A stretch of 64,000 nt of DNA from Lutibacter oricola (GTDB lineage: Bacteria; Bacteroidota; Bacteroidia; Flavobacteriales; Flavobacteriaceae), in the NCBI RefSeq assembly GCF_900106565.1, contig NZ_FNNJ01000001.1, forward strand, positions 496,001 to 560,000, in the 5' to 3' direction. Numbering within the stretch: position 1 is the stretch's first letter; each line of letters starts with the position of its first letter. A program made the translations under genes and the position numbers. The notes under the pieces are model-generated. The model made no database searches. It was not told the DNA's origin and saw nothing but the letters and a program-made list of their open reading frames with translations. Positions 17,809-26,507 of the stretch are shown here, piece by piece.

Positions 17809-19287
17809 ATGTTTGAACACATGAGAGTATTTATTAATTTATGTTTTATTGCTTTTTCTATATTGAATTTGCAGGCTCAAAATTTAAAAGGTTCTAGACC
17901 AAATATTGTTTTTGTAATGACTGATGATCAGGGATTGCTTTTAGAATCTATAGGCCATCCCATTGTAAAAACACCCAACCTGGATAAGTTTGCAGAAAAT
18001 TCTATACGCTTTACAAACTTTTATGTAAGTCCAAATTGTGCACCAACACGTGCAGCCATTATGAGTGGTGTTCACGAGTTTAGAGCAGCAGTTACGGCTA
18101 CTCATAACGAGCAAGAACGTATGGCTTTAGATTTAACAACTTTTCCTGAATTACTTCAAAAAGAAGGATATGAAACAGGTATTTTTGGAAAGTGGCATCT
18201 TGGAGATTTAGAAGCTCATTTACCTAAAAATAGAGGTTTTTCAGAGGTTTTAATGCACGGAGCTGGAGGAATTGGTCAGCGAGAAAGAGGTGTTAAAATT
18301 ACTAGTTATGCAGATTTCCCTCCAAATCAAGGTGAAAGAAAAAATGCTAAATATTTTAATCCTGTTTTATTACATAACAATACTATTGTGCAGACGGAAG
18401 GGTATTGTACCGATATTTTTTTCAATGCTGCTTTGGCTTGGATAAAAGAACAGAATACTAAAGAAAAACCATTTTTTGCGTACATTTCTACAAATGCTCC
18501 GCATTCACCATTAATTGCTAAGCCAGAAGATTTAAAGAGAATGAAGGATAGAGGAGTTGAAAAACCGTATCCTCGATTAGCTATGATTGAAAATATTGAT
18601 GACAATTTTGGTGTACTTATGCGTAAATTAAAGCAATGGAATATGTTAGATAACACTCTTGTTATATTTACTTCAGATAATGGAGCTCCAGGTTCTGATC
18701 CAAATTTTATTCAAGGTCATAAAACAGGTAAAGGTACACCTTATGAAGGTGGAGTTCACGTACCTGCATTTTGGTATTGGAAGGGGAAACTGAAAGAAAA
18801 TGTAAAAATTAATGCGCTTACTGCTCATGTAGATTTATATAAAACTTTTTGTGAACTAACAGGAGCAGATACTTCCAAAGTAAAACAAGAATTAGAAGGG
18901 AGAAGTTTAATTCCGTTGCTAGAAAACTCTAATAAAGCAACTTGGAATCCTCGCGTATTGCATACTCATAGAGGTAATTTAGGACCAGACCCAAGAAAAT
19001 CAGCTAATAAAATGTGGTCGGTTCGAACTGATCGTTGGAGATTGGTTGGCAAAGAACTATATGATATTAAAAAGGATCCGTACGAGCAAAAAGATGTTGC
19101 GTTAGATTATCCAGAAGTTGTAACAAAACTTTCAAAAAAACACTTTGATTGGTATGAATCAATGATTCCATATATGATTAATCAAAATAATGTATGGACA
19201 GATTCTAAAGCGCCTTTTGAAAAGCTTTATGAAACTCAAAAAGCTGAAAGAGGTATACCTAAATGGACACCTGCTAGTATTGATTAA
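17809..19287 (+). CDS. Secreted sulfatase (S1), CAPTR active site, GAGGIGQ type
   Basis: A 492-residue enzyme. The start may be Met1 (17809) or Met5 (17821); the second gives a cleaner signal peptide (MRVFINLCF...LQAQ). Metal site TDDQG (39-40), formylglycine Cys77 in CAPTRAAIMSG, IFGKWHLGD and TSDNGAPG are all present. The block HGAGGIGQ after NRGF is shared with the larger sulfatase at 50104, so the two are paralogues and this one lacks the C-terminal extension of the other. Eleven bases separate it from the next gene. Confidence 0.92.
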   Translation: MFEHMRVFINLCFIAFSILNLQAQNLKGSRPNIVFVMTDDQGLLLESIGHPIVKTPNLDKFAENSIRFTNFYVSPNCAPTRAAIMSGVHEFRAAVTATHNEQERMALDLTTFPELLQKEGYETGIFGKWHLGDLEAHLPKNRGFSEVLMHGAGGIGQRERGVKITSYADFPPNQGERKNAKYFNPVLLHNNTIVQTEGYCTDIFFNAALAWIKEQNTKEKPFFAYISTNAPHSPLIAKPEDLKRMKDRGVEKPYPRLAMIENIDDNFGVLMRKLKQWNMLDNTLVIFTSDNGAPGSDPNFIQGHKTGKGTPYEGGVHVPAFWYWKGKLKENVKINALTAHVDLYKTFCELTGADTSKVKQELEGRSLIPLLENSNKATWNPRVLHTHRGNLGPDPRKSANKMWSVRTDRWRLVGKELYDIKKDPYEQKDVALDYPEVVTKLSKKHFDWYESMIPYMINQNNVWTDSKAPFEKLYETQKAERGIPKWTPASID

Positions 19288-19298
19288 ATAAGTTAGAT

Positions 19299-20801
19299 AT
19301 GAAATTTAAAGAAATCATAATTGTAGTTTGTTTTTTATTGAAACTCACTTTGATAACTGGGCAAGAACGTCCAAATATCATTTTTCTTTTTTCAGATGAT
19401 CAAACCATTAATACTGTAGGAGCATACGGAAATAAAGAAATTATTACTCCCAATTTAGATAAATTGGCAAATAAAGGAGTAATGTTTACAAACCATTATA
19501 ACACTACTTCAATTTGTATGGCAAGCAGAGTAAGTGTACTAACTGGTTTATATGAGTATAGACACGGAACAAATTTTGGTCACGGAGATTTAGATCGTAA
19601 ATTATTTGATGAATCCTACCCAGTTAAATTAAAAAAAGCAGGATATTATACAGGGTTTGTAGGTAAAATGGGTTTTAATATTAAAGGACAAAATTTTATT
19701 CAATTTGATAATGATTTTGATGAATTTGCTGGCGGCCCTGGGCAAACATCTTATGAAACATCTAAAAACAAGAAATTAGTTAAGTATGCTAATAAATACC
19801 CACATGCAACAAGAGCAAATGGAGCTTGGTCTAAAAATTTTATAAAAAATGCAACTAAAACAGGAAAGCCTTTTTGCTTAAGTGTTAGTTTTAAAGCGCC
19901 CCATAGACCGGTTTCACCAGACCCAATAGATTTGAAAAAATATGAGTCTATTAAAACATTTTCAAAACCTATTAATTTTGGGGTTGAAAATGGAGAGCAC
20001 TTATCTAAACAATCGCACACATCTAGGGCAGCTAACCAATATCGCTATTGGATAACAGATTATAACAAATCAATTAGAGAGTATTATGCGCTAATTACAG
20101 GAGTTGATGCGGCTGTTGGTATGATATTAGAAACACTTAAAGAAGAAGGTTTAGATAAAAATACTATTGTTATTTTTACTTCAGACAATGGTTACAATTG
20201 TGGAGCTCACGGTTTTGCAGGTAAAGTATTGCCATATGAAGAAGGTTCAAAATCCCCTTTAATAATTTACGACCCACGCTTACCTAAAAAACACCAAGGT
20301 AAGGTTAGTAATGCCTTAACTGGAAATATTGATATAGCAGCAACCATTTTTGATATTTCAGGATTACCAGTTTCTAAAAATATGGATGGAAAAAGTTTAA
20401 TTCCATTGTTGAAAAAGCCAACTTCAAAAGTTCGTGAATTTTTACCATTATTTAATTTTTGGGGAGTATCTGAAGCACATTCAATGGCTGTAGTAACTCC
20501 AGAATTGAAATATGTTTATTGGAATTCAGGAAATAATAACATGAAATCGACTGAAGAGTTATTCAATTTAGAGAAAGATCCTTTTGAAATGAAAAATATT
20601 GCAAATGAAGATGTTGAGTCTTTAAATAAAATGAAAAGTTATTATTCAAAAGAATTAAAACTTTTAGAGAATAAGCTTATAAAAGGAAATGGTTATGAGA
20701 ATTTTCCAACAATATTTAATCCAAATATTTCTTGGGAAGAGAAACGTGATTTAGTTAAAAGTTTTAGTTCTAAAAAAAAGAAAAAAACAGCTAAAAACTA
20801 A
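19299..20801 (+). CDS. Secreted sulfatase (S1), CMASR active site
   Basis: A 500-residue enzyme with an N-terminal signal ending around LITGQ. It has SDDQT (33-34) and formylglycine Cys73 in CMASRVSVLTG, with Ala at +2 instead of Pro. FVGKMGFN replaces the usual GKWH, and SDNGYNCGAHGF is the late metal motif. GGPGQTSY, YPHATRANGAWS and the NTTSICMAS region are almost duplicated in the sulfatase at 48502, so they are a clear paralogous pair. The tail is very lysine-rich (SSKKKKKTAKN), as in that paralogue. Only 4 bases separate it from the next sulfatase. Confidence 0.92.
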   Translation: MKFKEIIIVVCFLLKLTLITGQERPNIIFLFSDDQTINTVGAYGNKEIITPNLDKLANKGVMFTNHYNTTSICMASRVSVLTGLYEYRHGTNFGHGDLDRKLFDESYPVKLKKAGYYTGFVGKMGFNIKGQNFIQFDNDFDEFAGGPGQTSYETSKNKKLVKYANKYPHATRANGAWSKNFIKNATKTGKPFCLSVSFKAPHRPVSPDPIDLKKYESIKTFSKPINFGVENGEHLSKQSHTSRAANQYRYWITDYNKSIREYYALITGVDAAVGMILETLKEEGLDKNTIVIFTSDNGYNCGAHGFAGKVLPYEEGSKSPLIIYDPRLPKKHQGKVSNALTGNIDIAATIFDISGLPVSKNMDGKSLIPLLKKPTSKVREFLPLFNFWGVSEAHSMAVVTPELKYVYWNSGNNNMKSTEELFNLEKDPFEMKNIANEDVESLNKMKSYYSKELKLLENKLIKGNGYENFPTIFNPNISWEEKRDLVKSFSSKKKKKTAKN

Positions 20802-20805
20802 TTTA

Positions 20806-22320
20806 ATGAGAATTAAATATAGAATGAAAAAACAATATTTTAATAAACTTTGTTTAGTAGTATTTACAGTATTTGTAGCTGGTAATTTTAATAGTATAAA
20901 TGCTCAATCTAAAAAGCCAAATTTTATCTTAATAATGGCCGATGATTTAGGTTATGGAGATACTGGTTTTAACGGAAATAAAATAATTAAAACTCCAAAT
21001 TTAGATGCATTGGCAGGTGAGGGAATGTTGTTAACTCATTTTTATTCTGGTAATTCTGTATGTTCTCCAACTAGAGCAACCCTGCTTACAGGAAGACATC
21101 ACGATCGTATGGGCATTTACACAGCCAATAAAGGTCATTTACCAAAACAAGAAATTACAATTGCAAAATTATTGAAATCAAAAGGGTATACAACCGGGCA
21201 TTTTGGAAAATGGCATTTAGGAACCTTAAGTAAAACGGTATCATCTAAAGGAGCTTCTAGAAAGCCAGCATTAAATTTTGCACCACCTTGGTTACGAGAT
21301 TATGATGTTTCTTTTGTTACAGAATCAGCAGTTACAACCTGGAATCCAGGAATAGGAGTTAGAGCAAAAAACAATCCGTTTTATGAAAATGGAGAGGCTT
21401 TAAAAGGTGAAGGAAATGTAAGTTTAATGGGAGGAGCAGCTAGAGTTGTTGTAGATAGAGTAATACCTTTTATTGAAAAGGCTGTGGATGATAATAATCC
21501 ATTTTTATCGGTTATTTGGTTTCACGCGCCACATAAAGATATTGAAGCAGGTCCAAAATATTTAAAAATGTATAAAGAGCATAAAGAAGCTGCGCATTTT
21601 TATGGGTGTATAACGGAATTAGATGAACAAGTTGGAAGGATTGTGGAAACTTTAAAGAAAACAGGGCAGCTAAATAATTCAATTATATTTTTCTGTTCAG
21701 ATAATGGACCAGAAGGAAGAAAACCATCAGGAAGAGTAGCCGGAACTACAAATGGATTAAGAGGAAGAAAGCGTTCTTTATACGATGGTGGGGTTAGAGT
21801 TCCTGCGTTTGCAGTTTGGCCAGGTGTAATCAAAAAAGGTACAACATCAAATGCAGTTTTATCAACCTTAGACTACCTTCCTACGATTAAAAATATAGTG
21901 AATTATAAAATGCCTGATAATCGCCCTATTGATGGACAGGATATTTTGCCAATTCTTAAAGGCGAAACTAATGAGCGAACTAAGTCTATAGTATTTCGTT
22001 ATGGTGCAGGAACAACTTCAATTGTAAAAGGAAATTTAAAATATTTATTACCAAGTAAAGAGTTGTATAATATATCAAAAGATTATTCCGAAGAAAATAA
22101 TTTAGTTTTTCAAATGCCTAAAAAAGCTCTACAACTGGAAAAAGAGTTATTAGATACGTTTAAAAGTATTGAAAAAAGTCATTCGGGGCTAGATTATAAT
22201 GATTCAAGTTTTAAGCCTGTTGAAAAATGGGAACCAGTAATATTAGATTTAAATTGGATTAATTCTAGAGGTGGAAAGTTGAAAAATAAATCAAATAAAA
22301 ACAAGACCAATAAAAATTAA
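20806..22320 (+). CDS. Secreted sulfatase (S1), CSPTR active site
   Basis: A 504-residue enzyme. The start at 20806 gives MRIKYR ahead of a second Met (20824), which begins a better signal peptide (MKKQYF...SINAQ), so the true start is probably 20824. From the first Met the formylglycine residue is Cys86 in CSPTRATLLTG. MADDLGYGDTGF, HFGKWHLGT, FHAPH and SDNGPEG are conserved, giving an arylsulfatase-like layout. The C-terminus is lysine- and asparagine-rich. It is the fourth consecutive sulfatase of this unit. Confidence 0.92.
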   Translation: MRIKYRMKKQYFNKLCLVVFTVFVAGNFNSINAQSKKPNFILIMADDLGYGDTGFNGNKIIKTPNLDALAGEGMLLTHFYSGNSVCSPTRATLLTGRHHDRMGIYTANKGHLPKQEITIAKLLKSKGYTTGHFGKWHLGTLSKTVSSKGASRKPALNFAPPWLRDYDVSFVTESAVTTWNPGIGVRAKNNPFYENGEALKGEGNVSLMGGAARVVVDRVIPFIEKAVDDNNPFLSVIWFHAPHKDIEAGPKYLKMYKEHKEAAHFYGCITELDEQVGRIVETLKKTGQLNNSIIFFCSDNGPEGRKPSGRVAGTTNGLRGRKRSLYDGGVRVPAFAVWPGVIKKGTTSNAVLSTLDYLPTIKNIVNYKMPDNRPIDGQDILPILKGETNERTKSIVFRYGAGTTSIVKGNLKYLLPSKELYNISKDYSEENNLVFQMPKKALQLEKELLDTFKSIEKSHSGLDYNDSSFKPVEKWEPVILDLNWINSRGGKLKNKSNKNKTNKN

Positions 22321-22327
22321 TATCATC

Positions 22328-24040
22328 ATGAAAAATAATTTATCCATAAAAAAAACCTCTAATTTTTTCTTAATATTTATTTGTGCCGTTTGTGGTCTAG
22401 TTTCTTGTAAATCAAATGAGAAAAATCAAGTTGTAAAAAAGCCGAATATTTTGTTCGTAATGTCCGACGATCATACATCTCAAGCAATTGGAGCTTATGG
22501 AAGTAGGTTGGCAAAATTAAACCCAACTCCAACTATTGATGCCCTTGCTACTGAAGGAGTTGTAATGACTAATGCTTCTTGCCAAAATGCTATTTGTACA
22601 CCAAGTAGAGCTTCTATTATGACAGGGCAAAGTAGCGCCGTTAATGGTTGTCCTACATTAGCAGAACACCTTCCAAAGGATAAACAATATTTAGCCTTAG
22701 AAATGAAAAAAGCGGGCTATCAAACTGCCGTTATTGGGAAATGGCATTTACATGAACTTCCTGAAACATTTGATTATTACAAAGTGTTGCCTGGACAAGG
22801 AGCATATTTTAATCCTGTGTTTTATGATATTGATGGTAAAGAGAGTATTAAATGGAGAAAATATACCATTGAAAAAGGTTCAAGAATGAAAGGACATTCT
22901 TCCGACTGTATTGCAGATTCCGCACTTGAATGGTTTCAAGAAAAAAGAAATCCAAACGAACCTTTCTTTTTAAAACTTCATTTTAAGGCGCCACACGATT
23001 TATTTGATTACGCACCTAGATATGAAACTTATTTAGCCGATGTTGATATTCCAGAACCTGCAAATATGCGAGATAGAAAAAAGAATGGTTCTATTGCAAC
23101 AAGAGGTTATAATAATGAATTAGAACAATATATTGGAACTTCAATTGGAAAAAGAAACCCTAGAAGAAACTATACAAATTCTGGAGCTTGGTCTAAAAAG
23201 TTAGATTTTTCTAAAAGCGATGCTGAAATACATGGAGATGCTTACCAAGGTTATATGAAAGCTTATTTACGTTGTGTAAAAGGAGTTGATGATAATTTAA
23301 AAAGAGTGATAGATTATTTAAAAGAAAATGATTTGTATGATAATACAGTAATTATTTATACTGGTGATCAAGGATTTTATTTAGGAGAACATGATTATAT
23401 GGATAAAAGATGGGCTTATGAAGAGTCTATGAAAATGCCATTTATTGTTCGTTATCCTAAAACTATTAAACCAGGTGAAATTGATGCAATAGTTGAAAAT
23501 ATAGATTATGCACCTACAATGCTAGATTTTGCAGGAGTTGCAACACCTAACTATATGCATGGTAAAAGTTTTAAGTCAATTTTAGAAACAGGAAAAGAAT
23601 CTGAAAATTCAAAAAAAGCAGCTTATTACCATTATTGGATGCATATGGCAAGTCATGACAATCCAGGGCATATTGCCATTAGAACTAAACAATATAAGTT
23701 AATTCAGTTCTATGGAACTAAAATGAACGAAGATAAACCACAAACACCTCCAGGTTGGGAGTTTTATGATTTAAAAAATGACCCTTCTGAAGATAATAAT
23801 ATATATGATAATCCGGTTTACAAGACTGTAATTTCAGATTTTAAAAAGCAGTTGAAACAACTTAGAAAAGAGTATGGAGAGGACAATCCTAAATTTCCTT
23901 TTAATAAAGTAATTGATGAATATTGGGATTATGATGATGCTGCAAAACAGAAAGCTATAAAAATATCACATGAATATTTAAAAACAGTGCAGTCTAATAT
24001 ATATGTGAATAACCCAGAAAAAAAGAATAGAAAACATTAA
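22328..24040 (+). CDS. Lipoprotein sulfatase (S1), CTPSR active site, large form
   Basis: A 570-residue lipoprotein (GLVS-C27). MSDDHTSQAIGAYG carries the Asp pair. The formylglycine residue is Cys90 in CTPSRASIMTGQ, then VIGKWHLHE, FKAPHD and TGDQGFYLGEHDY. This last block is typical of the choline-sulfatase/iduronate-sulfatase side of the family. A region of about 60 extra residues (about 230-300), rich in Arg, Asn and Tyr, precedes the late metal motif and could shape a deeper substrate pocket. It is the last gene of the unit; a strong terminator begins 31 bases downstream. Confidence 0.92.
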   Translation: MKNNLSIKKTSNFFLIFICAVCGLVSCKSNEKNQVVKKPNILFVMSDDHTSQAIGAYGSRLAKLNPTPTIDALATEGVVMTNASCQNAICTPSRASIMTGQSSAVNGCPTLAEHLPKDKQYLALEMKKAGYQTAVIGKWHLHELPETFDYYKVLPGQGAYFNPVFYDIDGKESIKWRKYTIEKGSRMKGHSSDCIADSALEWFQEKRNPNEPFFLKLHFKAPHDLFDYAPRYETYLADVDIPEPANMRDRKKNGSIATRGYNNELEQYIGTSIGKRNPRRNYTNSGAWSKKLDFSKSDAEIHGDAYQGYMKAYLRCVKGVDDNLKRVIDYLKENDLYDNTVIIYTGDQGFYLGEHDYMDKRWAYEESMKMPFIVRYPKTIKPGEIDAIVENIDYAPTMLDFAGVATPNYMHGKSFKSILETGKESENSKKAAYYHYWMHMASHDNPGHIAIRTKQYKLIQFYGTKMNEDKPQTPPGWEFYDLKNDPSEDNNIYDNPVYKTVISDFKKQLKQLRKEYGEDNPKFPFNKVIDEYWDYDDAAKQKAIKISHEYLKTVQSNIYVNNPEKKNRKH

Positions 24041-24071
24041 TTAAATATTGAGTTTTATTTTGATTGATTGT

Positions 24072-24113
24072 GAAAAGACCTTGTTTGTTGTTATTCAAGG
24101 TCTTTTCTTTTTT
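24072..24113 (+). terminator. Strong rho-independent terminator
   Basis: A perfect 12-bp stem (GAAAAGACCTTG, 24072-24083, with 24096-24107) and a 12-base loop are followed by six T. It ends the 12.3-24.1 kb unit. A 61-codon open frame crossing it is not a gene. Confidence 0.92.
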
Positions 24114-24225
24114 GTATTTCTTGGTAAACCAATTTATATACACATAGCTACAATTCATTTACCAATTCATACACATTTTTATATTAGTTGTAGATATTTG
24201 TTAAGTAAACTTAAAATAGTTCGAA

Positions 24226-25620
24226 ATGATTAAAAGAATAATAACTGCGCTAGTTTTATTAAACGGAATTTTTATGTACGCTCAGCAACAACCAAACGTA
24301 TTGTTAATTATGGTTGATGATATGAATGATTGGGTTGGAGCTTTTGGAGGACATCCACAAGCAATTACTCCAAATATGGATAAATTAGCTAAAAAGAGTA
24401 CAGTGTTTAAAAACGCATATTGTTCAGCGGCATTATGTAACCCTTCTAGAACAAGTATGCTTACCGGTTATCAGCCATTTAGAACTGGAGTTTATGGTAA
24501 TAAAGAAGTTTTTAGAGAAATGGAAGGTTTTGAAAATACTGTTACATTACCTCAGTACTTTGCACAAAACGGTTATAAAACTGTGGCTTCAGGAAAAATA
24601 TTTCATAGCCCAAGAGGTACAGCAAAAGAGCCAAAAGAAGGAAGTGATCCGGGTTCATTTCAAATAGAAAATAAAGTAGGATTAGGAACTCCATATCCAG
24701 AAAAAAGATTTACGCACGGAATAGATTTTAAAAGAGCTGGTGTAAAAGGTAGTAAAACAAGATCATTTGATTGGGGAGCAGTTAACGTTGCTGATGAAAA
24801 AACAAACGATTGGAAAACGGCAGATTATACTGTTAAATTTCTTGAAAAAGAACACGATAAGCCATTCTTTTTAGCCTGCGGAATTTTTAGACCACATTTA
24901 CCTTTATATGCTCCTAAAAAATATTTCGATTTATTTAATGAGGAAGAAATTCAGCTTCCAAAAGTGTTGGAAAACGATTTAAAAGATGTTGGAAGAGTTG
25001 GAAAAAATTGGGCAGGAGAAAGATTACATGCTGAAATTTTAAGAAACAATAAATGGAAATCAGCCGTAAAAGGTTATTTGGCAAGTTTAGCTTTTGCAGA
25101 TGCTTGTGTTGGTCATGTGTTAGATAATTTAGAAAAAAGCAATTACAAAGAAAATACAATTGTTGTTTTAATGGGAGATCACGGTTGGCATTTAGGCGAA
25201 AAAGAACATTGGTCTAAGCAAACATTATGGGAAGAATCTGCAAAAACACCATTAATTATTTTCGATCCAAGAAATGGTAAAAGTGGAGTAAGTTTAAGAA
25301 CAGTTTCATTAATAGATGTGTACCCAACATTAATTGATTTATGCGATTTGCCAAAGAAGAAAGACTTAGATGGGAACAGTTTTGAGCATTTAGTTGAAAA
25401 TCCAAAAGGTAAGTGGAATCATTCAGCTTTAACAACAAAAGGCTTAGGAAACCACACGTTAAGAGATGAAAACTATAGATACATTGTTTATACCGATGGT
25501 TTTGAGGAACTATACAATGAAAAAAAGGATCCAATGGAATGGAATAATATAGCCAAGGATCCAAAAAATAAAGAGATTCTAAAAAAGTTTAGAAAAGAAT
25601 TGAAAGAACTGGTTAAATAA
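24226..25620 (+). CDS. Secreted sulfatase (S1), CNPSR active site, iduronate-sulfatase-like
   Basis: A 464-residue enzyme with a type I signal (IFMYAQ). VDDMNDWVGAFGGHPQAITPN and ALCNPSRTSMLTG (formylglycine Cys71) are the hallmarks of the iduronate-2-sulfatase-like branch, often grouped as S1_7. LMGDHGWHLGEKEHWSKQ supports this. Its nearest relative in the window is the sulfatase at 26507. The stop codon overlaps the start of the esterase gene (TAATG), so these are probably translationally coupled. It follows a terminator, so a promoter is expected between 24115 and 24225; I could not identify one. Confidence 0.93.
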   Translation: MIKRIITALVLLNGIFMYAQQQPNVLLIMVDDMNDWVGAFGGHPQAITPNMDKLAKKSTVFKNAYCSAALCNPSRTSMLTGYQPFRTGVYGNKEVFREMEGFENTVTLPQYFAQNGYKTVASGKIFHSPRGTAKEPKEGSDPGSFQIENKVGLGTPYPEKRFTHGIDFKRAGVKGSKTRSFDWGAVNVADEKTNDWKTADYTVKFLEKEHDKPFFLACGIFRPHLPLYAPKKYFDLFNEEEIQLPKVLENDLKDVGRVGKNWAGERLHAEILRNNKWKSAVKGYLASLAFADACVGHVLDNLEKSNYKENTIVVLMGDHGWHLGEKEHWSKQTLWEESAKTPLIIFDPRNGKSGVSLRTVSLIDVYPTLIDLCDLPKKKDLDGNSFEHLVENPKGKWNHSALTTKGLGNHTLRDENYRYIVYTDGFEELYNEKKDPMEWNNIAKDPKNKEILKKFRKELKELVK

Positions 25621-26507
25621 TGATGCTTAAAAAAATAGTTTTTGCAATTGCACTACTTTTCAGTATTACAAGTTGCGCTCAAAAAAAAGACGTACATATT
25701 ATTTTGTTGGCAGGGCAAAGTAATATGGCTGGTCACGGAAATTACGAAACCTTAGATGCATCTTTAAAAAAACGATTAGAAAAAGTTGCTGATAGAGTTT
25801 TGTTAAGCACTTCCGATAATCCGAAAATAGCTCCTAGACCATTATCATATTATACAACTGAAATTGAAAAATATAATTTCAATAAACATTTTGGGCCTGA
25901 ATTATTTATTGGTTTAACATTAGCTGAAGCAAATCCAAAGCAAGAATATTTATTAATAAAAAAAGCAGTTGGAGGAACGTCATTGTATGGAGCGTGGAGC
26001 ACAGATTGGTCTGCCGAAAAAAATGAATTAGCAGAACGCGGTGTTCGTAAAAAACTAAAATTGTACAACGCACATCTTCAAAATATTAATGCCAATTTAA
26101 CACGGTTAAAAAAGGAAGGCAAAACTTATAAAATAATTGGTTTAGCTTGGATGCAGGGCGAAAGCGATACCAACAAAGAAATTACAGCTTCAAGCTACCA
26201 AAAAAATCTTCAGCAATTAATAAATGGTTATAGAAAACAGTTAAAAATTGAAAGTTTACCATTTGTTATAGGTCAAGTAAATCCGTTACCAAGAAAGTTT
26301 AAAAAAGGACCTGGTTTGGTAAGAAATGGAATGGAAGAAGTAGCAAGGTTAGATAACAAAGTTGAAATTGTAAAAACCGAACTTTCTTTAATAAAAAAAT
26401 GGAATGATTTTCCTAAACATTCTGATAATTTACATTACAACACAGAAGGACAAAAACGATTAGGAACAGCTTTTGCAAATAAACTAATAGCACTAAATAA
26501 AAAATAA
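25620..26507 (+). CDS. Lipoprotein SGNH carbohydrate esterase (sialate O-acetylesterase-like)
   Basis: A 295-residue lipoprotein (SITS-C19) with the SGNH layout: LLAGQSNMAGHG holds nucleophile Ser34, KAVGGTSL carries the Gly block, WMQGESD (about 178-183) the third block, and DNLHYN supplies Asp269 and His272. Members of this group (sialate O-acetylesterase/CE6-like) remove O-acetyl groups from sugars. Both gene borders are one-base TAATG overlaps with flanking sulfatases, a tight link suggesting that deacylation and desulfation act on the same oligosaccharide. The acyl group is inferred. An alternative start three bases inside (25623) would change little. Confidence 0.88.
   Translation: MMLKKIVFAIALLFSITSCAQKKDVHIILLAGQSNMAGHGNYETLDASLKKRLEKVADRVLLSTSDNPKIAPRPLSYYTTEIEKYNFNKHFGPELFIGLTLAEANPKQEYLLIKKAVGGTSLYGAWSTDWSAEKNELAERGVRKKLKLYNAHLQNINANLTRLKKEGKTYKIIGLAWMQGESDTNKEITASSYQKNLQQLINGYRKQLKIESLPFVIGQVNPLPRKFKKGPGLVRNGMEEVARLDNKVEIVKTELSLIKKWNDFPKHSDNLHYNTEGQKRLGTAFANKLIALNKK

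Noticed and set aside
24048-24233. A 61-codon plus-strand open frame between two sulfatases
   Set aside because: It runs through a strong terminator hairpin, is hydrophobic low-complexity translation, and overlaps the start of the next gene.
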